Shown here piece after piece: positions 27,431 through 37,166 of a stretch of DNA of 43,610 nt. Every line of letters begins with the position of its first letter. Positions within the stretch are counted from its first letter, which is position 1. Origin of the DNA: Pseudomonadota bacterium. GTDB lineage: Bacteria > Pseudomonadota > Alphaproteobacteria > Micropepsales > Micropepsaceae. Position numbers and translations under genes: made by a program. The stretch is taken from positions 1 to 43,610 of the forward strand of contig JAJZDZ010000023.1 in the NCBI GenBank assembly GCA_021851325.1, in the 5' to 3' direction. Below the pieces are notes generated by a model. That model did not search any database and was not told the DNA's origin. It saw only the letters and a program-made list of their open reading frames with translations.

Positions 27431-28021
27431 TTACAGCCAGGGCACCATGCGCGCCAGCAGGCGGTCGCGGCGGATGAACTGGTGATACAGTGCCGCCAGG
27501 ACATGCAGCACAATCAAGACAATCATGACCCAGGCCAAAGTCACATGCACCCGGGCAAAGTTTTCGGCCAGATCATGGCGGGCAGGCGCCGTCATACCCT
27601 GATAAAACCAGAATTTGGGCCAATTAAAGAGGCCAAACCAGGAAAGGGGGGTGGGAGCTCCAGAACTCAGCAGCCAGCCGGCCAGGGGGGTAGCGATGAT
27701 GAGAACATAAAAAAGCAGGTGGGTAGCGCGCGCCGCCAGACGCAAGGGGGCCGCGAGGCCTTCCGGGGGCGGCAGGAAGGGGTTCATAAGGCGCCAAATC
27801 ACACGCAGGACACTTACTGCGAGCACGGTCAGACCCACGGATTTGTGCAGGGCGAGAAAAGCCGCTCTCATCGGATCATGGTGCGGAAAGTCGCCCATGG
27901 TCAGTCCAAGGACGATATTGAGCACGACCAACGCCGCGATCAGCCAATGGAGGGTCATCGCGACCGTATCATAACGCAGTTGCGCGTCATGGGGCGTCCG
28001 GCCCGCGGGGATCGTGGTCAT
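27431..28021 (-). CDS. Cytochrome b561 family protein
   Basis: A 196-residue four-helix inner-membrane dihaem cytochrome. Helix 1 is MTLHWLIAALVVLNIVLGL with the His of TLHW, helix 2 has LHKSVGLTVLAVSVLRVIWR, and further His residues lie in ATHLLFYVLI and HVTLAWVMIVLIVLHVLAALYH. These are haem ligands in the bacterial CybB family, which transfers electrons from ubiquinol to periplasmic acceptors such as superoxide. The ATG at 28021 with GAGGATAG just upstream is preferred to the one eight codons earlier. Confidence 0.9.
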   Translation of the reverse strand: MTTIPAGRTPHDAQLRYDTVAMTLHWLIAALVVLNIVLGLTMGDFPHHDPMRAAFLALHKSVGLTVLAVSVLRVIWRLMNPFLPPPEGLAAPLRLAARATHLLFYVLIIATPLAGWLLSSGAPTPLSWFGLFNWPKFWFYQGMTAPARHDLAENFARVHVTLAWVMIVLIVLHVLAALYHQFIRRDRLLARMVPWL

Positions 28022-28165
28022 CCTATCCTCATACCTTTTGTTCAATGTTCGGAACCATATTTTAGGCGGAGGCGAGGGGGGTTGTCACCTTGGCATTCTG
28101 TGATGTGCGCTTGACCGGTGCGCTCATAGCTTTTCATAGTCGCGAGGCGCAAGCTGAGGATCGTC

Positions 28166-29224
28166 ATGACTGAAACCTCCACTCGGACCCGCCCAGGGCA
28201 GAATCTGGACTACCCTTTTTCGGAGCGTCCCGAAACTGGCACCTGCATCGAAGTCATTGCGGGCGTTTACTGGGTACGTATGCGTCTACCCTTTCAGCTC
28301 AACCATATAAATTTATGGCTGCTTGCCGATGGCGACGGCTGGACGGTCGTCGATACCGGTGTCCGGGATGAACCTACCGCCCAAGCCTGGACGGAGCTGT
28401 TCGATACGGTGATGCTGGGAAAGCCGGTAAAGCGGGTGATTGTGACCCATTTGCATCCGGATCATGTTGGCATGGCCGGATGGCTCGTCCGCCGCTTTGG
28501 TTGCATGCTGTGGATGAGTCGTACTGACTATCTTTTATGCCGGAATTTGTGCTTCGACACCGGACTGGAGGCGCCCGAAGAAGGTATTCGCTTCTATAAG
28601 GCCGCCGGCTTTCCTGAAGACGCGTTGGAGCAGTATAGAACGCGCTTTGGCGGCTTCGGCAAAGGCGTCTATCGGCTGCCCAACTCCTATCACCGCATCA
28701 TTGATGGCGATCGGATAGAGATCGGCGACTACACATGGGAGGTTGTTGTAGGCCGGGGGCATGCCCCCGAGCATGTCTGTCTTTGGTGCAAAGAAGCGGG
28801 CGTTTTTATTTCAGGGGATCAGATTTTGCCTCGCATATCTTCCAATGTGTCGCTTTTCCCCACCGAACCTGACGCCAATCCGCTTCAGGACTGGCTTGAT
28901 TCCTGTGCCCAGCTTGAAGCTCTAGTGGCCGATGACGTGCTCATTTTGCCCTCCCATAATGAACCGTTCCGTGGCGCGCGGATGCGTTTGCGTGAGTTGA
29001 TCGAGGGACATGAAACCAGCCTATCGGCATTGCACAGTCTGTGTAGGGAACCCAAGCGCGCTGTTGATTGCTTCCCGGCACTGTTCCGGAGCCGGATTAC
29101 AGCGGGCAATTTTGGCATGGCCACTGGCGAAAGCTTGGCCCATCTCAGTTGCCTGGTTGCTCGGGGTCAGATGGAGCGCGAACGCGATAAGGATGGAGTA
29201 GACTGGTACCGCAGCCTCGATTGA
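28166..29224 (+). CDS. MBL-fold metallo-hydrolase
   Basis: A 352-residue metallo-beta-lactamase-fold enzyme. The metal motif is HLHPDHVG (T-H-x-H-x-D-H), with a further His in GRGHAPEHVCLW and Asp in FISGDQILPR, then the final His in LPSHNEPFRG. The size exceeds a minimal MBL domain because of a C-terminal helical extension (from about 270) that occurs in lactamase-B proteins with an added winged-helix-like tail. Substrate is unknown; thioesterase, glyoxalase II-like and lactonase activities all occur in this class. Single gene, convergent with mscS. Confidence 0.88.
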   Translation: MTETSTRTRPGQNLDYPFSERPETGTCIEVIAGVYWVRMRLPFQLNHINLWLLADGDGWTVVDTGVRDEPTAQAWTELFDTVMLGKPVKRVIVTHLHPDHVGMAGWLVRRFGCMLWMSRTDYLLCRNLCFDTGLEAPEEGIRFYKAAGFPEDALEQYRTRFGGFGKGVYRLPNSYHRIIDGDRIEIGDYTWEVVVGRGHAPEHVCLWCKEAGVFISGDQILPRISSNVSLFPTEPDANPLQDWLDSCAQLEALVADDVLILPSHNEPFRGARMRLRELIEGHETSLSALHSLCREPKRAVDCFPALFRSRITAGNFGMATGESLAHLSCLVARGQMERERDKDGVDWYRSLD

Positions 29225-29284
29225 TGCAGAAATGAGGGGCCGGCTAACCCGCTAGTTTTCGTGGCATCAACGCGGCGGTGCAGC

Positions 29285-30184
29285 TTACGGCTTGGTCTGT
29301 ACTTGCGGAGGCGCAGCAGGAAGGCTTCCGCCAGATACATCCCGAAACTGGACCACATGCTGAGGGTAAGGGATAGTGATCCCAGCCTTGTCGAGCGCAA
29401 GTTTGACTTTCTTTTGCAAGTCGTAAAGCACGGACCAGTAATCTGAGGTTGCTGTCCAGCAGCGTACTATGATGTCTACCGATGAGGCCCCCAGAGAACC
29501 AACCGGTGTTGCCGGTGGCGGATCACGTAAGACGCGTGGGTCAGACGTGAGCAGATCAAGAATGATCGCTTGGGCCTTTTCGATATCATCTTCATAATCA
29601 ATGCCAACAGTGAAATTTATTCGCCGTGTCGGTTCACGGGAATAGTTGATGATCGTACTGGAAAAGAGCTTGGAATTCGGCACTGAGATGTAAATCAGGT
29701 CCGCATCAATGAGTACGGTGGTAAAAAGGCCTATTTCCCGCACAGTCCCGCCGGTATCAGCCGCGCTTATGTAGTCGCCAACCCGGAACGGCCGAAGAAA
29801 CAGGAGCATTGCTCCAGCAGCGACATTTGAAAGCGTCCCTTGCAGAGCTAGGCCAATTGCAAGACCTGCAGCGCCCAGTACGGCGATCAGGCTTGTCGTC
29901 TGCACGCCGAAACGTCCGAGTACGGCAATTAGCGTTACAGCAATAATGCCGTAGCGCACGGTCGTAGTGGAAACCGGTACCAGGGTAGCATCGATACGCC
30001 GACTGTGGATCAATGTACGCTCTAGCCAGCGTCCCACCCAACGCGAGAGCACAAAGCCGAGGATGAGAATGACGACAGCCGCGACCAGATTACTTGCAGC
30101 GCTGAAGAGGAGGTCTTTGAGACGATCAGGCGTAGAGAGTACTGGAGCAAGCGGTAGTGCCGCGACAATGGCCTTTGGGGACAT
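29285..30184 (-). CDS. mscS: Small-conductance mechanosensitive channel (MscS family)
   Basis: A 299-residue inner-membrane channel. Three predicted membrane helices (about 30-50, 72-92 and 95-130) include the pore helix AAGLAIGLALQGTLSNVAAGAMLLFLRPFRVGDYI, with the family's Gly/Ala packing pattern. The beta domain follows (ISAADTGGTVREIGLFTTVL and ISVPNSKLFSSTIINYSREP). It opens under membrane tension to release osmolytes in hypo-osmotic shock. Length is close to E. coli MscS. Convergent with the MBL hydrolase. Confidence 0.94.
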   Translation of the reverse strand: MSPKAIVAALPLAPVLSTPDRLKDLLFSAASNLVAAVVILILGFVLSRWVGRWLERTLIHSRRIDATLVPVSTTTVRYGIIAVTLIAVLGRFGVQTTSLIAVLGAAGLAIGLALQGTLSNVAAGAMLLFLRPFRVGDYISAADTGGTVREIGLFTTVLIDADLIYISVPNSKLFSSTIINYSREPTRRINFTVGIDYEDDIEKAQAIILDLLTSDPRVLRDPPPATPVGSLGASSVDIIVRCWTATSDYWSVLYDLQKKVKLALDKAGITIPYPQHVVQFRDVSGGSLPAAPPQVQTKP

Positions 30185-30311
30185 CGCAATCTCCCGGGTT
30201 AGCTGCTTTCAAATTCTGGCGGGCCGCAGCATTTGGCCTACGGCCGGAAAACCTGAGCCGATCAAGGCAAGACACAGAAAATTATGAGTTCGACGCATGT
30301 GGCTGCACAGC

Positions 30312-30338
30312 AAAAAGCCCGGGCTAAGCCCGGGCTTT
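30312..30338 (-). terminator. Intrinsic terminator downstream of carD
   Basis: Perfect arms AAAGCCCGGGCT (30314-30325) and AGCCCGGGCTTT (30327-30338) give a GC-rich hairpin with a tight loop. On the minus strand the right-hand arm is followed by a run of five Ts (complement of 30312-30316). It starts 20 bases after the carD stop, so it ends the helicase-S4-fdxA-carD direction of transcription. Confidence 0.9.
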
Positions 30339-30357
30339 AGCTAATCTCACAATACGA

Positions 30358-30912
30358 TCACGCCGCCTTTTTGAGCAGCACGGTCTCGACCCGCTTGATC
30401 GCCGCCTGCTCATCGATGCGCTCGACCGCAGCAACTTCCCGAGCCATGCGGGCAAGGGCCGCCTCATACAGCTGCCGCTCCGAATAAGATTGTTCGGGTT
30501 GACCTGACGCGCGATGTAAGTCTCGGACTACTTCAGCGATCGAAACCAAATCACCAGAATTGATTTTGGCTTCATATTCCTGCGCCCGGCGTGACCACAT
30601 AGTACGCTTTACCCGGGCCCGGCCCTTGAGGGTGTTCAGCGCAGTTGCAACCACATCCGGCGAGGACAATTTGCGCATACCGACTGACTTGGCCTTCGCG
30701 ACAGGCACCCGCAAGGTCATCTTGTCCTTCTCGAAGGTAATCACAAACAGCTCAAGTTTAAGGCCGGCGACCTCCTGCTCCTCGATCCGGATAATCTTGC
30801 CAACGCCGTGGGTTGGATAAACCACGTGATCATTGGCTTTGAATTCGGGCTTCTTGTTGGAGTTGGCAGGAACTTTTTTCTTGGTTGTCGCTGCAACAGT
30901 CGTCATATCCAT
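30358..30912 (-). CDS. carD: CarD family transcriptional regulator
   Basis: A 184-residue protein with a Lys-rich N-terminal tail (about 1-25), the RNA polymerase-interacting Tudor-like domain (FKANDHVVYPTHGVGKIIRI...LFVITFEKDKMTLRVPVAK) and a C-terminal helical DNA-binding domain (MWSRRAQEYEAKINSGDLVSIAEVVRDLHR). CarD/CdnL binds the RNAP beta lobe and stabilises open complexes, notably at rRNA promoters. The order S4 gene, fdxA, carD matches other alphaproteobacteria. It follows fdxA by 408 bases and so probably has its own promoter; a strong terminator lies after it. Met3 is an alternative start. Confidence 0.95.
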   Translation of the reverse strand: MDMTTVAATTKKKVPANSNKKPEFKANDHVVYPTHGVGKIIRIEEQEVAGLKLELFVITFEKDKMTLRVPVAKAKSVGMRKLSSPDVVATALNTLKGRARVKRTMWSRRAQEYEAKINSGDLVSIAEVVRDLHRASGQPEQSYSERQLYEAALARMAREVAAVERIDEQAAIKRVETVLLKKAA

Positions 30913-31320
30913 CCATGTCCTCGCGAATAGAAGCGCTCCGCCCGATCAGCCGCCTAACCGCTGCGAAGTGCGTCGCATTAGAAGGCGCCGCATGCTGCAG
31001 CGCAAAATGCCCCGCTTTTCAGAAACACGGCACGCATCGATCTGCGGTAGGTCTTGATCTCAGGGTTCGGGGACATCCTGGTTTCAAGCACACAAATCTA
31101 GCGGGACAGATGCCTGGGGGCGCGCTATGTGCCGGTCAGACTGCCTGATGCCAATAAAGAACCCTATCACGATCCGGGCAAAAAGGGAAGGACGAATCGT
31201 CGAAGCCGTTGAAAATACGGCCTTAATTATGGTCTTTCCCGAATTCCCTCAAGGATTACGGCAGCTTGGCACCCGCAAGAAGGACGCAGGAGTGAACCGT
31301 GCGTGCCCGAGGCAAGGGGC
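30913..31320. other. fdxA-carD intergenic region
   Basis: About 408 bases. Short open frames occur on the plus strand but have no family features or ribosome binding sites. I see no clear terminator for fdxA. The region should contain the carD promoter on the minus strand, but I cannot identify -35 and -10 boxes with confidence. Confidence 0.5.
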
Positions 31321-31659
31321 TCAGCTGCCGGTTCCGGGGTTAGGACTGAAGTGCGCCTCGAACTTGCCTTCCACGCCGTCCCATTCCTTCGCATCTGCGG
31401 GAGGCGTGCCTTTCTGGGTGATATTGGGCCAGGTTTTGGAATATTGCGCATTCAGGCTCAGCCATTTTTCCAGTCCCGGCTCAGTATCCGGCTTGATGGC
31501 TTCCGGCGGGCATTCCGGCTCGCAAACGCCGCAATCGATACAGACTTCCGGATCGATCACCAGCATGTTCTCACCCTCATAGAAGCAGTCTACAGGGCAG
31601 ACCTCGACGCAATCCATGAATTTGCATTTGATGCAGGCATCAGTGACAACGAAGGTCAT
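31321..31659 (-). CDS. fdxA: Seven-iron ferredoxin (3Fe-4S and 4Fe-4S)
   Basis: A 112-residue ferredoxin. Cys9, Cys17 and Cys50 are spaced to bind a 3Fe-4S cluster, and Cys21, Cys40, Cys43 and Cys46 a 4Fe-4S cluster; extra Cys12 and Cys25 also match the Azotobacter FdI pattern. The segment [25 protein letters not shown] is diagnostic. It is a cytosolic low-potential electron carrier, a possible donor in Fe-S or anaerobic-type redox chemistry. The ATG at 31659 with GGAG upstream is preferred; the longer frame overlaps the S4 gene. It lies 43 bases after the S4 gene. Confidence 0.96.
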   Translation of the reverse strand: MTFVVTDACIKCKFMDCVEVCPVDCFYEGENMLVIDPEVCIDCGVCEPECPPEAIKPDTEPGLEKWLSLNAQYSKTWPNITQKGTPPADAKEWDGVEGKFEAHFSPNPGTGS

Positions 31660-31702
31660 AAGGCGACTCCGAAGCGAGGTGTGAGGGTGCGCGGCACGCT
31701 CC

Positions 31703-31993
31703 TTAAGGCGCTGTGGCGCTCGGATCAAGCACCGTTTCGGCGAGTACCTCATAGAGACGCCTAGCTTCGGGTGCAGGCCCACGTCGCTGACCCAGCTCGA
31801 GCACCCTGATCGCAGCCACCTCATGGCCTACCGGCAGCGTGAGGATGTCTCCGCAATGCAAAATAACGGCAGGCTTTTCCACACGTTGGCCGTTACGGCG
31901 GATAAATCCGGCCACACAGGCACGCTGGGCCAAAGGCCGGGTACGGTAGAACCGCGCCTGCCATAACCATTTATCGATACGGATGCCGTCCAT
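31703..31993 (-). CDS. S4-domain RNA-binding protein (Hsp15-like)
   Basis: A 96-residue protein with an S4 RNA-binding domain: [20 protein letters not shown], then [25 protein letters not shown]. It resembles Hsp15 (HslR), which binds stalled 50S subunits carrying nascent-chain tRNA. The ATG at 31993 lies 4 bases beyond the helicase stop, and the frame's longer version would be embedded in the helicase gene. Very probably cotranscribed with the helicase. Confidence 0.9.
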   Translation of the reverse strand: MDGIRIDKWLWQARFYRTRPLAQRACVAGFIRRNGQRVEKPAVILHCGDILTLPVGHEVAAIRVLELGQRRGPAPEARRLYEVLAETVLDPSATAP

Positions 31994-31997
31994 TGCG

Positions 31998-34562
31998 TCA
32001 ATCCGCCGCAAGAAGTGCCTGGAGGCCCGCGAACGGGGAATCGGCAGTCCGGAGGGCTGCGGGACGCCTGTGGGCACGATTGCCTAACCGATGCGTCGGC
32101 CGCGCATGGCGCCCGCTCAGCCGCCGCCATACCGGCTCGCCCGCGGCGACCTCAACCTGTCCCCAGCCAAGGCCATCGAGAACGTCTGCAAGCGCTTTTC
32201 GATCGCACCCGAGCAACGAAACGAGTCGCGGGACCGTCGCCTGAGCCGACAGCCCATTGGCCGCGGCATCTTCCAATGTCCCTTCGAGGCGCTCGAGAAT
32301 ATCAAGGCGGATGATGCGAGCGCGAATACGCCTAAAGCCTGCCGCGGCCAAAGAGCCCTGAGGAAATGTACCGTCATCGGCAAATGAGGTGACGCCGGCG
32401 GCAGGCAAGCGCGGGATCTCCCTCAGTCCATTTGCGGCAGACCAAAGCAATGCGAGCAGATGCGCGCAGTCTGGGCGCAGAAGTCGCGGGATGAAGATGG
32501 AGTGACGTCCAAAGGTAATGCCGAAGGGCCGCAGCACTCGTACCAAAGGTCGCTCATCCGCTGGCAATGAGGCCAGTTCCCGATCCACGGCACCAAGCCG
32601 TTCCAACAGCTGATACGCAAGCCCACGTGCCGCGGGGGGTAAAGCTCGTCCCACGTTTTGGCGGGCTTCACTCGCGTCCTTGAGGGCAAAGAGAGCCGCC
32701 AGCCGGTCATGAAGATAAGCGTCCAGCCACTGGGTAAGCCGAAAGTTTAAGCGGTTGCGGGTCTCGAGCCGCAACTGCTCGTCCGCAGCTAGGGCAATTC
32801 GTGGCGCCAGCAGGGAAGGGCCGGCCTCGAGCTGACCAACGACTGCTCCCTCCCACCAAACGCGCCCATGCTCGCTCAGGCTCAGAGCACTGTCAGCCGC
32901 ACCCATGAGGGCTCGCTCGCGACGGGCAAACTCGCCTTCGAGCGCCTTCATGGCTGCAGCTCTCAGCGTGCGTCCCTGAAATGAGCGTTCACGGTCGCAC
33001 GGAACAAACACAAAGCCTTCCAGCTTGCCGACACTTTCTCCGTCAACCGTGACAGCGCCCGACTCATCAACGCTAAGATCGCTGTCATCCTCCTTGAGAG
33101 ACTTCATCAATATGGCGGTACGCCGGTCGATAAAACGTTGCGTCAGACGCTCATGCAATGCGTCAGAAAGGCGATCCTCTATCGCCCGGGTCTGGCCTTG
33201 CCAGTGGGATGCGTCTTTGAGCCAGTTGGGGCGGTTTGCTGCGTAGGTCCAGGTCCGAATTGCTGCCAGGCGCCCTGACAATGTCGCCACATCGCCGTCG
33301 ATCGCATCAAGGCGACGGATCTGACTTGCGAACCAATCGTCCGGCAAAACCCCCTCGGAGCTCATCAGGTGCCGGTAGATTTGCCCTACAAGGCGGACGT
33401 GATCCTCGTCGGACAATCGACGAAAGTCAGGAATTTGGCAGGTCTCCCACAGCAGACGCACGGCCGCAAACGAATCTGCCATGGCGCGGATATCCGAATG
33501 ACTTGCCAGAATGCGCAGCGCTATCACATCCTGTGCCGCACGGGCCTTGATGAGGCCTCGTTGAGGGGCCGCTGCCTCCAAGGCGTTCAGAAGAGCCTCC
33601 AGGGAATGATAAGTCAGCTTGGAATTTCGCCATTGCAGCAAACGTACCGGCTCGTAATGGTGATTTTCGATACGCTTGACCATCTCGGGTTCGAGCGTTT
33701 CCGCATCAGCGGTCATGCCAAACGTTCCGTCATTCATATGGCGGCCAGCACGACCTGCTATTTGACCGATCTCATCAGCGCGCAGCGCACGAATGCTGGT
33801 ACCATCAAATTTGCTCAGCGACGAAAACGCGACATGGTCAATTTCCATGTTAAGCCCCATGCCAATGGCATCGGTTGCCACCAGGAAGTCGACCTCTCCA
33901 TTTTGGTAGAGTGCAACCTGGGCGTTGCGTGTACGCGGTGAAAGTGCCCCCAGAACCACTGCTGCCCCACCACGCTGGCGACGGATAAGTTCGGCGATTC
34001 CGTATACCTCTTCAACGGAGAAAGCGATTATGGCTGAACGCCTGGGTAACCGCGTGAGCTTTTTAGTTCCGGTGAACGTTAGGTCAGAAAACCGCGGTCG
34101 CGTGATGAACTGGGCGTCTGGAATAAAGCGCTGGATGGCCCCGCGCATGGTTTCTGCGCCAAGGAAAATGGTTTCTTCGCGTCCGCGCGCAAAGAGAAGG
34201 CGATCGGTGAAGATATGGCCGCGTTCTAGGTCCGAACAAAGCTGGATTTCATCGACTACGAGACAGGCGACATCGAGATCAAGTGGCATCGCTTCGACGG
34301 TGCACACAAAATACTGCGCACCGCCGGGAACGATTTTCTCTTCTCCCGTTACCAGGGCAACTGCCTGTGGCCCTTTAAGCCGGACGATGCGGTCGTAGAC
34401 TTCCCGGGCCAAAAGCCGCAGTGGCAGCCCAATGATGCCCGACCGATGAGCCGTCATGCGCTCAATAGCAAAATGGGTCTTTCCAGTGTTGGTAGGCCCG
34501 AGCACGGCGGTCACGCGCCCGTCCTGAACTGGCTCTATTGACCTCGGGGAATGAGCGCGCAT
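31998..34562 (-). CDS. SUV3-like ATP-dependent RNA helicase
   Basis: An 854-residue superfamily 2 helicase from the ATG at 34562; an in-frame TTG at 34643 would add 27 residues and has its own possible ribosome binding site. From the longer numbering, Walker A GPTNTGKT is at 49-56 and the DEIQ box (variant of DEAD/DExH) at 131-134; QIAGRAGRH is motif VI. A long C-terminal half follows without motifs I recognise. The pattern matches mitochondrial Suv3 and its alphaproteobacterial relatives, which unwind RNA for degradation. The gene is the first of the helicase-S4-fdxA-carD run. Confidence 0.88.
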   Translation of the reverse strand: MRAHSPRSIEPVQDGRVTAVLGPTNTGKTHFAIERMTAHRSGIIGLPLRLLAREVYDRIVRLKGPQAVALVTGEEKIVPGGAQYFVCTVEAMPLDLDVACLVVDEIQLCSDLERGHIFTDRLLFARGREETIFLGAETMRGAIQRFIPDAQFITRPRFSDLTFTGTKKLTRLPRRSAIIAFSVEEVYGIAELIRRQRGGAAVVLGALSPRTRNAQVALYQNGEVDFLVATDAIGMGLNMEIDHVAFSSLSKFDGTSIRALRADEIGQIAGRAGRHMNDGTFGMTADAETLEPEMVKRIENHHYEPVRLLQWRNSKLTYHSLEALLNALEAAAPQRGLIKARAAQDVIALRILASHSDIRAMADSFAAVRLLWETCQIPDFRRLSDEDHVRLVGQIYRHLMSSEGVLPDDWFASQIRRLDAIDGDVATLSGRLAAIRTWTYAANRPNWLKDASHWQGQTRAIEDRLSDALHERLTQRFIDRRTAILMKSLKEDDSDLSVDESGAVTVDGESVGKLEGFVFVPCDRERSFQGRTLRAAAMKALEGEFARRERALMGAADSALSLSEHGRVWWEGAVVGQLEAGPSLLAPRIALAADEQLRLETRNRLNFRLTQWLDAYLHDRLAALFALKDASEARQNVGRALPPAARGLAYQLLERLGAVDRELASLPADERPLVRVLRPFGITFGRHSIFIPRLLRPDCAHLLALLWSAANGLREIPRLPAAGVTSFADDGTFPQGSLAAAGFRRIRARIIRLDILERLEGTLEDAAANGLSAQATVPRLVSLLGCDRKALADVLDGLGWGQVEVAAGEPVWRRLSGRHARPTHRLGNRAHRRPAALRTADSPFAGLQALLAAD

Positions 34563-34667
34563 TACGAGCCTGGCTACTGGAGGGTCATGGGCGCTTTTAC
34601 GTGTAGCAGCCGATGCGGACAAGGTCGTGTCCAGGCCTCGCAATACCCACCTAATCTTTTGCTAAGC

Positions 34668-34687
34668 CTTTGTTCTGAAAAACAAAG
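34668..34687. repeat. Inverted repeat CTTTGTT-6-AACAAAG
   Basis: Arms of seven bases, CTTTGTT (34668-34674) and AACAAAG (34681-34687), separated by six bases. It lies in the AT-rich part of the divergent helicase/mutase region, where a transcription factor might bind. A related CTTTGTTCT recurs near 34778. Role is inferred. Confidence 0.45.
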
Positions 34688-34748
34688 AAGCACTCCAGCC
34701 TGTGGATGGTATACGCACAACTAAGAACATTGATTGAACGAATCGCGT

Positions 34749-34775
34749 CCGAATCACTAACTACATTCGATTCGG
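34749..34775. repeat. Inverted repeat CCGAATC-13-GATTCGG
   Basis: Arms CCGAATC (34749-34755) and GATTCGG (34769-34775) with a 13-base spacer, about 235 bases before the mutase start. A third partial copy, ACGAATC, lies just upstream. This could be an operator for the mutase or the helicase gene; no known regulator is matched. Confidence 0.45.
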
Positions 34776-35008
34776 TCTTTGTTCTCATACTATAGCTGTA
34801 AAGTCAATGATTCGATTTGACCAGATGTAGCGAACCCCACAGGCAATGGCGGTTGAAGGGGCTGGGTGGCGGACCTGCGGTGAGTTCCCTTGGCTGAAGC
34901 CCAGGTCCCTGTCCCGATCGCCGACCGACGCTGGCCAACCAAACTGCCGTTTGACGCCGATTTCGCAACTGCGATACTGGGCCAACAAAGAACAGGCCTG
35001 GAGGGCCC

Positions 35009-37156
35009 ATGAGTAAGGACGATGTGACGTTGCCCGCCGACTGGGCGGCACTGGCGCGCAAAGAGCTGAAGACCGACAGCCTCGACAGCCTCAACTGGAG
35101 CACGCCGGAGGGCTTCGTAGTCAAGCCGCTCTACACCGCCGCCGACCTCGAAGGCCTGAGTGCTGACACCCTGCCGGGCATGGCTCCGTTCACCCGCGGG
35201 GTCCGAGCCACGATGTATGCCGGCCGGCCATGGACCATCCGCCAATATGCGGGATTTTCTACCGCTGAAGAAAGTAATGCCTTTTACCGCGCCAATCTGG
35301 CAGCCGGGCAGATGGGACTTTCGGTGGCATTCGACCTGGCGACCCATCGCGGCTATGACAGCGACCATCCGCGTGTTGCGGGAGACGTCGGTAAAGCTGG
35401 CGTCGCAATTGATTCTGTTGAAGACATGAAAATTCTGTTCAGCGGGATACCACTGGACAAAATGAGTGTGTCGATGACCATGAACGGGGCGGTGATACCC
35501 ATCATGGCCAATTTCATAGTTGCCGCAGAAGAGCAGGGTGTCAGCTCGGAAAAACTATCCGGTACTATTCAAAATGACATCCTTAAAGAATTCATGGTGC
35601 GCAACACCTACATTTATCCTCCCGCGCCATCAATGCGCATCATCGCCGATATCATTGAATACACGGCAAGAAAGATGCCTAAATTCAATTCGATTTCGAT
35701 CTCCGGTTATCACATGCATGAAGCCGGAGCCACTGCGGTGCAGGAACTCGCTTACACCTTGGCAGATGGTATGGAATATGTCCGTGCTGCGATCAAAAAG
35801 GGCCTGGCAGTAGACGATTTTGCTCCCCGCCTGTCGTTCTTCTTTGGCATCGGCATGAATTTCTTTATGGAGATCGCAAAACTTCGTGCCGCACGCACGT
35901 TGTGGGCGCAGATCATGGCCGATTTTGGTACCCGTACGCCAAACTCCTTGATGCTCCGTACGCACTGCCAAACGAGCGGCGTCTCACTTACAGAGCAGGA
36001 TCCTTATAACAATGTTGTCCGCACAGCCTTTGAGGCGCTATCCGCAGTTCTTGGTGGCACACAGTCTCTTCACACCAATTCATTTGATGAAGCCATAGCA
36101 CTTCCTACGGATTTTTCTGCTCGAATTGCACGCAACACCCAGCTCATCTTGCAGCATGAAAGTCAGGTGACGCGCGTTGTCGATCCGTTAGCGGGGTCCT
36201 ATTATCTGGAGTCGCTGACCGCTTCACTCGCCAAAGAAGCACGGCAGATTATCGACGAAGTCGAAGCGATGGGCGGAATGACGCGAGCAGTCGAGGCGGG
36301 TATTCCAAAATTGCGCATTGAGGAAGCTGCGGCCAAGCGTCAGGCACGTATTGACCGCGGCGAAGACGTTATCGTCGGAGTCAACCGGTTCAAACTTAAG
36401 GATGAACCGCCTGTTGAGGTGCGAGATATCGACAATGCCGCAGTTCGCGAGGCTCAGATTGCGCGTCTCAAGAAGATGCGTGCGGAGCGCGATCAGAGCC
36501 GCTGTGACGCGGCACTTTCAGCGCTTAGCGATGGTGCCCGAGGGGACGCCAACCTACTTGCACTGGCAGTTGATGCCGCCAGGGCCCGCGCTACCGTAGG
36601 AGAAATCTCTGCCGCTATGGAAAAGGTTTTTGGTCGCCATCGTGCGGAAATTCGATCGATCGCCGGAGTATATGGCAAGGCCTACGAAGGCGACGCAGAT
36701 TTTGCCGCTGTTCAACGCGAAGTCGAACGCTTCGAAGCCGATGCGGGACGACGGCCGCGTATTCTTGTAGCTAAAATGGGGCAGGATGGTCACGACCGAG
36801 GAGCAAAAGTCATAGCTACGGCCTTTGCCGATCTTGGCTTTGATGTGGATATCGGACCGCTATTTCAAACTCCGGATGAGGTAGCCAAGGATGCGATCGA
36901 AGCTGACGTCCACGTCGTTGGTATTTCAAGTCAGGCGGCAGGTCACAAGACGCTGGTGCCGCAACTCATTGAGGCACTTAAGCGTCAGGGTGGGGATGAC
37001 ATTCTGGTAATTGTGGGCGGCGTCATTCCGGCACAGGATTACGCATTCCTGCAGCAGGTGGGCGTGGCGGCGATTTTTGGACCAGGCACCAATATCGTCG
37101 AAGCGGCAACAAAGGTTCTGCATCTTGTACGTAGTCGCGCCAAACTCGCGGCCTGA
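35009..37156 (+). CDS. Methylmalonyl-CoA mutase
   Basis: A 715-residue adenosylcobalamin enzyme that interconverts (R)-methylmalonyl-CoA and succinyl-CoA, closing propionyl-CoA catabolism. The N-terminal TIM-barrel domain includes [39 protein letters not shown] and [17 protein letters not shown]. The C-terminal B12-binding domain (about 585-715) has D593-G-H595-D-R-G598, with His595 as cobalt ligand. Single-chain length is normal for the catalytic subunit; no separate small subunit is adjacent. GGAGG lies six bases before the ATG. Its G-protein chaperone MeaB is encoded at 41850 on the other strand. The gene is convergent with the COQ10-like gene. Confidence 0.97.
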   Translation: MSKDDVTLPADWAALARKELKTDSLDSLNWSTPEGFVVKPLYTAADLEGLSADTLPGMAPFTRGVRATMYAGRPWTIRQYAGFSTAEESNAFYRANLAAGQMGLSVAFDLATHRGYDSDHPRVAGDVGKAGVAIDSVEDMKILFSGIPLDKMSVSMTMNGAVIPIMANFIVAAEEQGVSSEKLSGTIQNDILKEFMVRNTYIYPPAPSMRIIADIIEYTARKMPKFNSISISGYHMHEAGATAVQELAYTLADGMEYVRAAIKKGLAVDDFAPRLSFFFGIGMNFFMEIAKLRAARTLWAQIMADFGTRTPNSLMLRTHCQTSGVSLTEQDPYNNVVRTAFEALSAVLGGTQSLHTNSFDEAIALPTDFSARIARNTQLILQHESQVTRVVDPLAGSYYLESLTASLAKEARQIIDEVEAMGGMTRAVEAGIPKLRIEEAAAKRQARIDRGEDVIVGVNRFKLKDEPPVEVRDIDNAAVREAQIARLKKMRAERDQSRCDAALSALSDGARGDANLLALAVDAARARATVGEISAAMEKVFGRHRAEIRSIAGVYGKAYEGDADFAAVQREVERFEADAGRRPRILVAKMGQDGHDRGAKVIATAFADLGFDVDIGPLFQTPDEVAKDAIEADVHVVGISSQAAGHKTLVPQLIEALKRQGGDDILVIVGGVIPAQDYAFLQQVGVAAIFGPGTNIVEAATKVLHLVRSRAKLAA

Positions 37157-37166
37157 GCAAGAGTGC

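Larger units (their letters stand above)
34563..35008. promoter_or_regulatory. Divergent intergenic region before the mutase gene
   Basis: About 446 bases between the helicase and methylmalonyl-CoA mutase genes. The middle (34650-34800) is clearly AT-richer than its surroundings and holds two inverted repeats (listed separately), as expected of a promoter/operator region. The mutase has a strong GGAGG six bases before its ATG. No gene is credible here. Confidence 0.5.

Noticed and set aside
30833..31148. Plus-strand open frames in the fdxA-carD gap
   Set aside because: No ribosome binding site or family pattern, Cys-rich only by composition, and partly antisense to carD.
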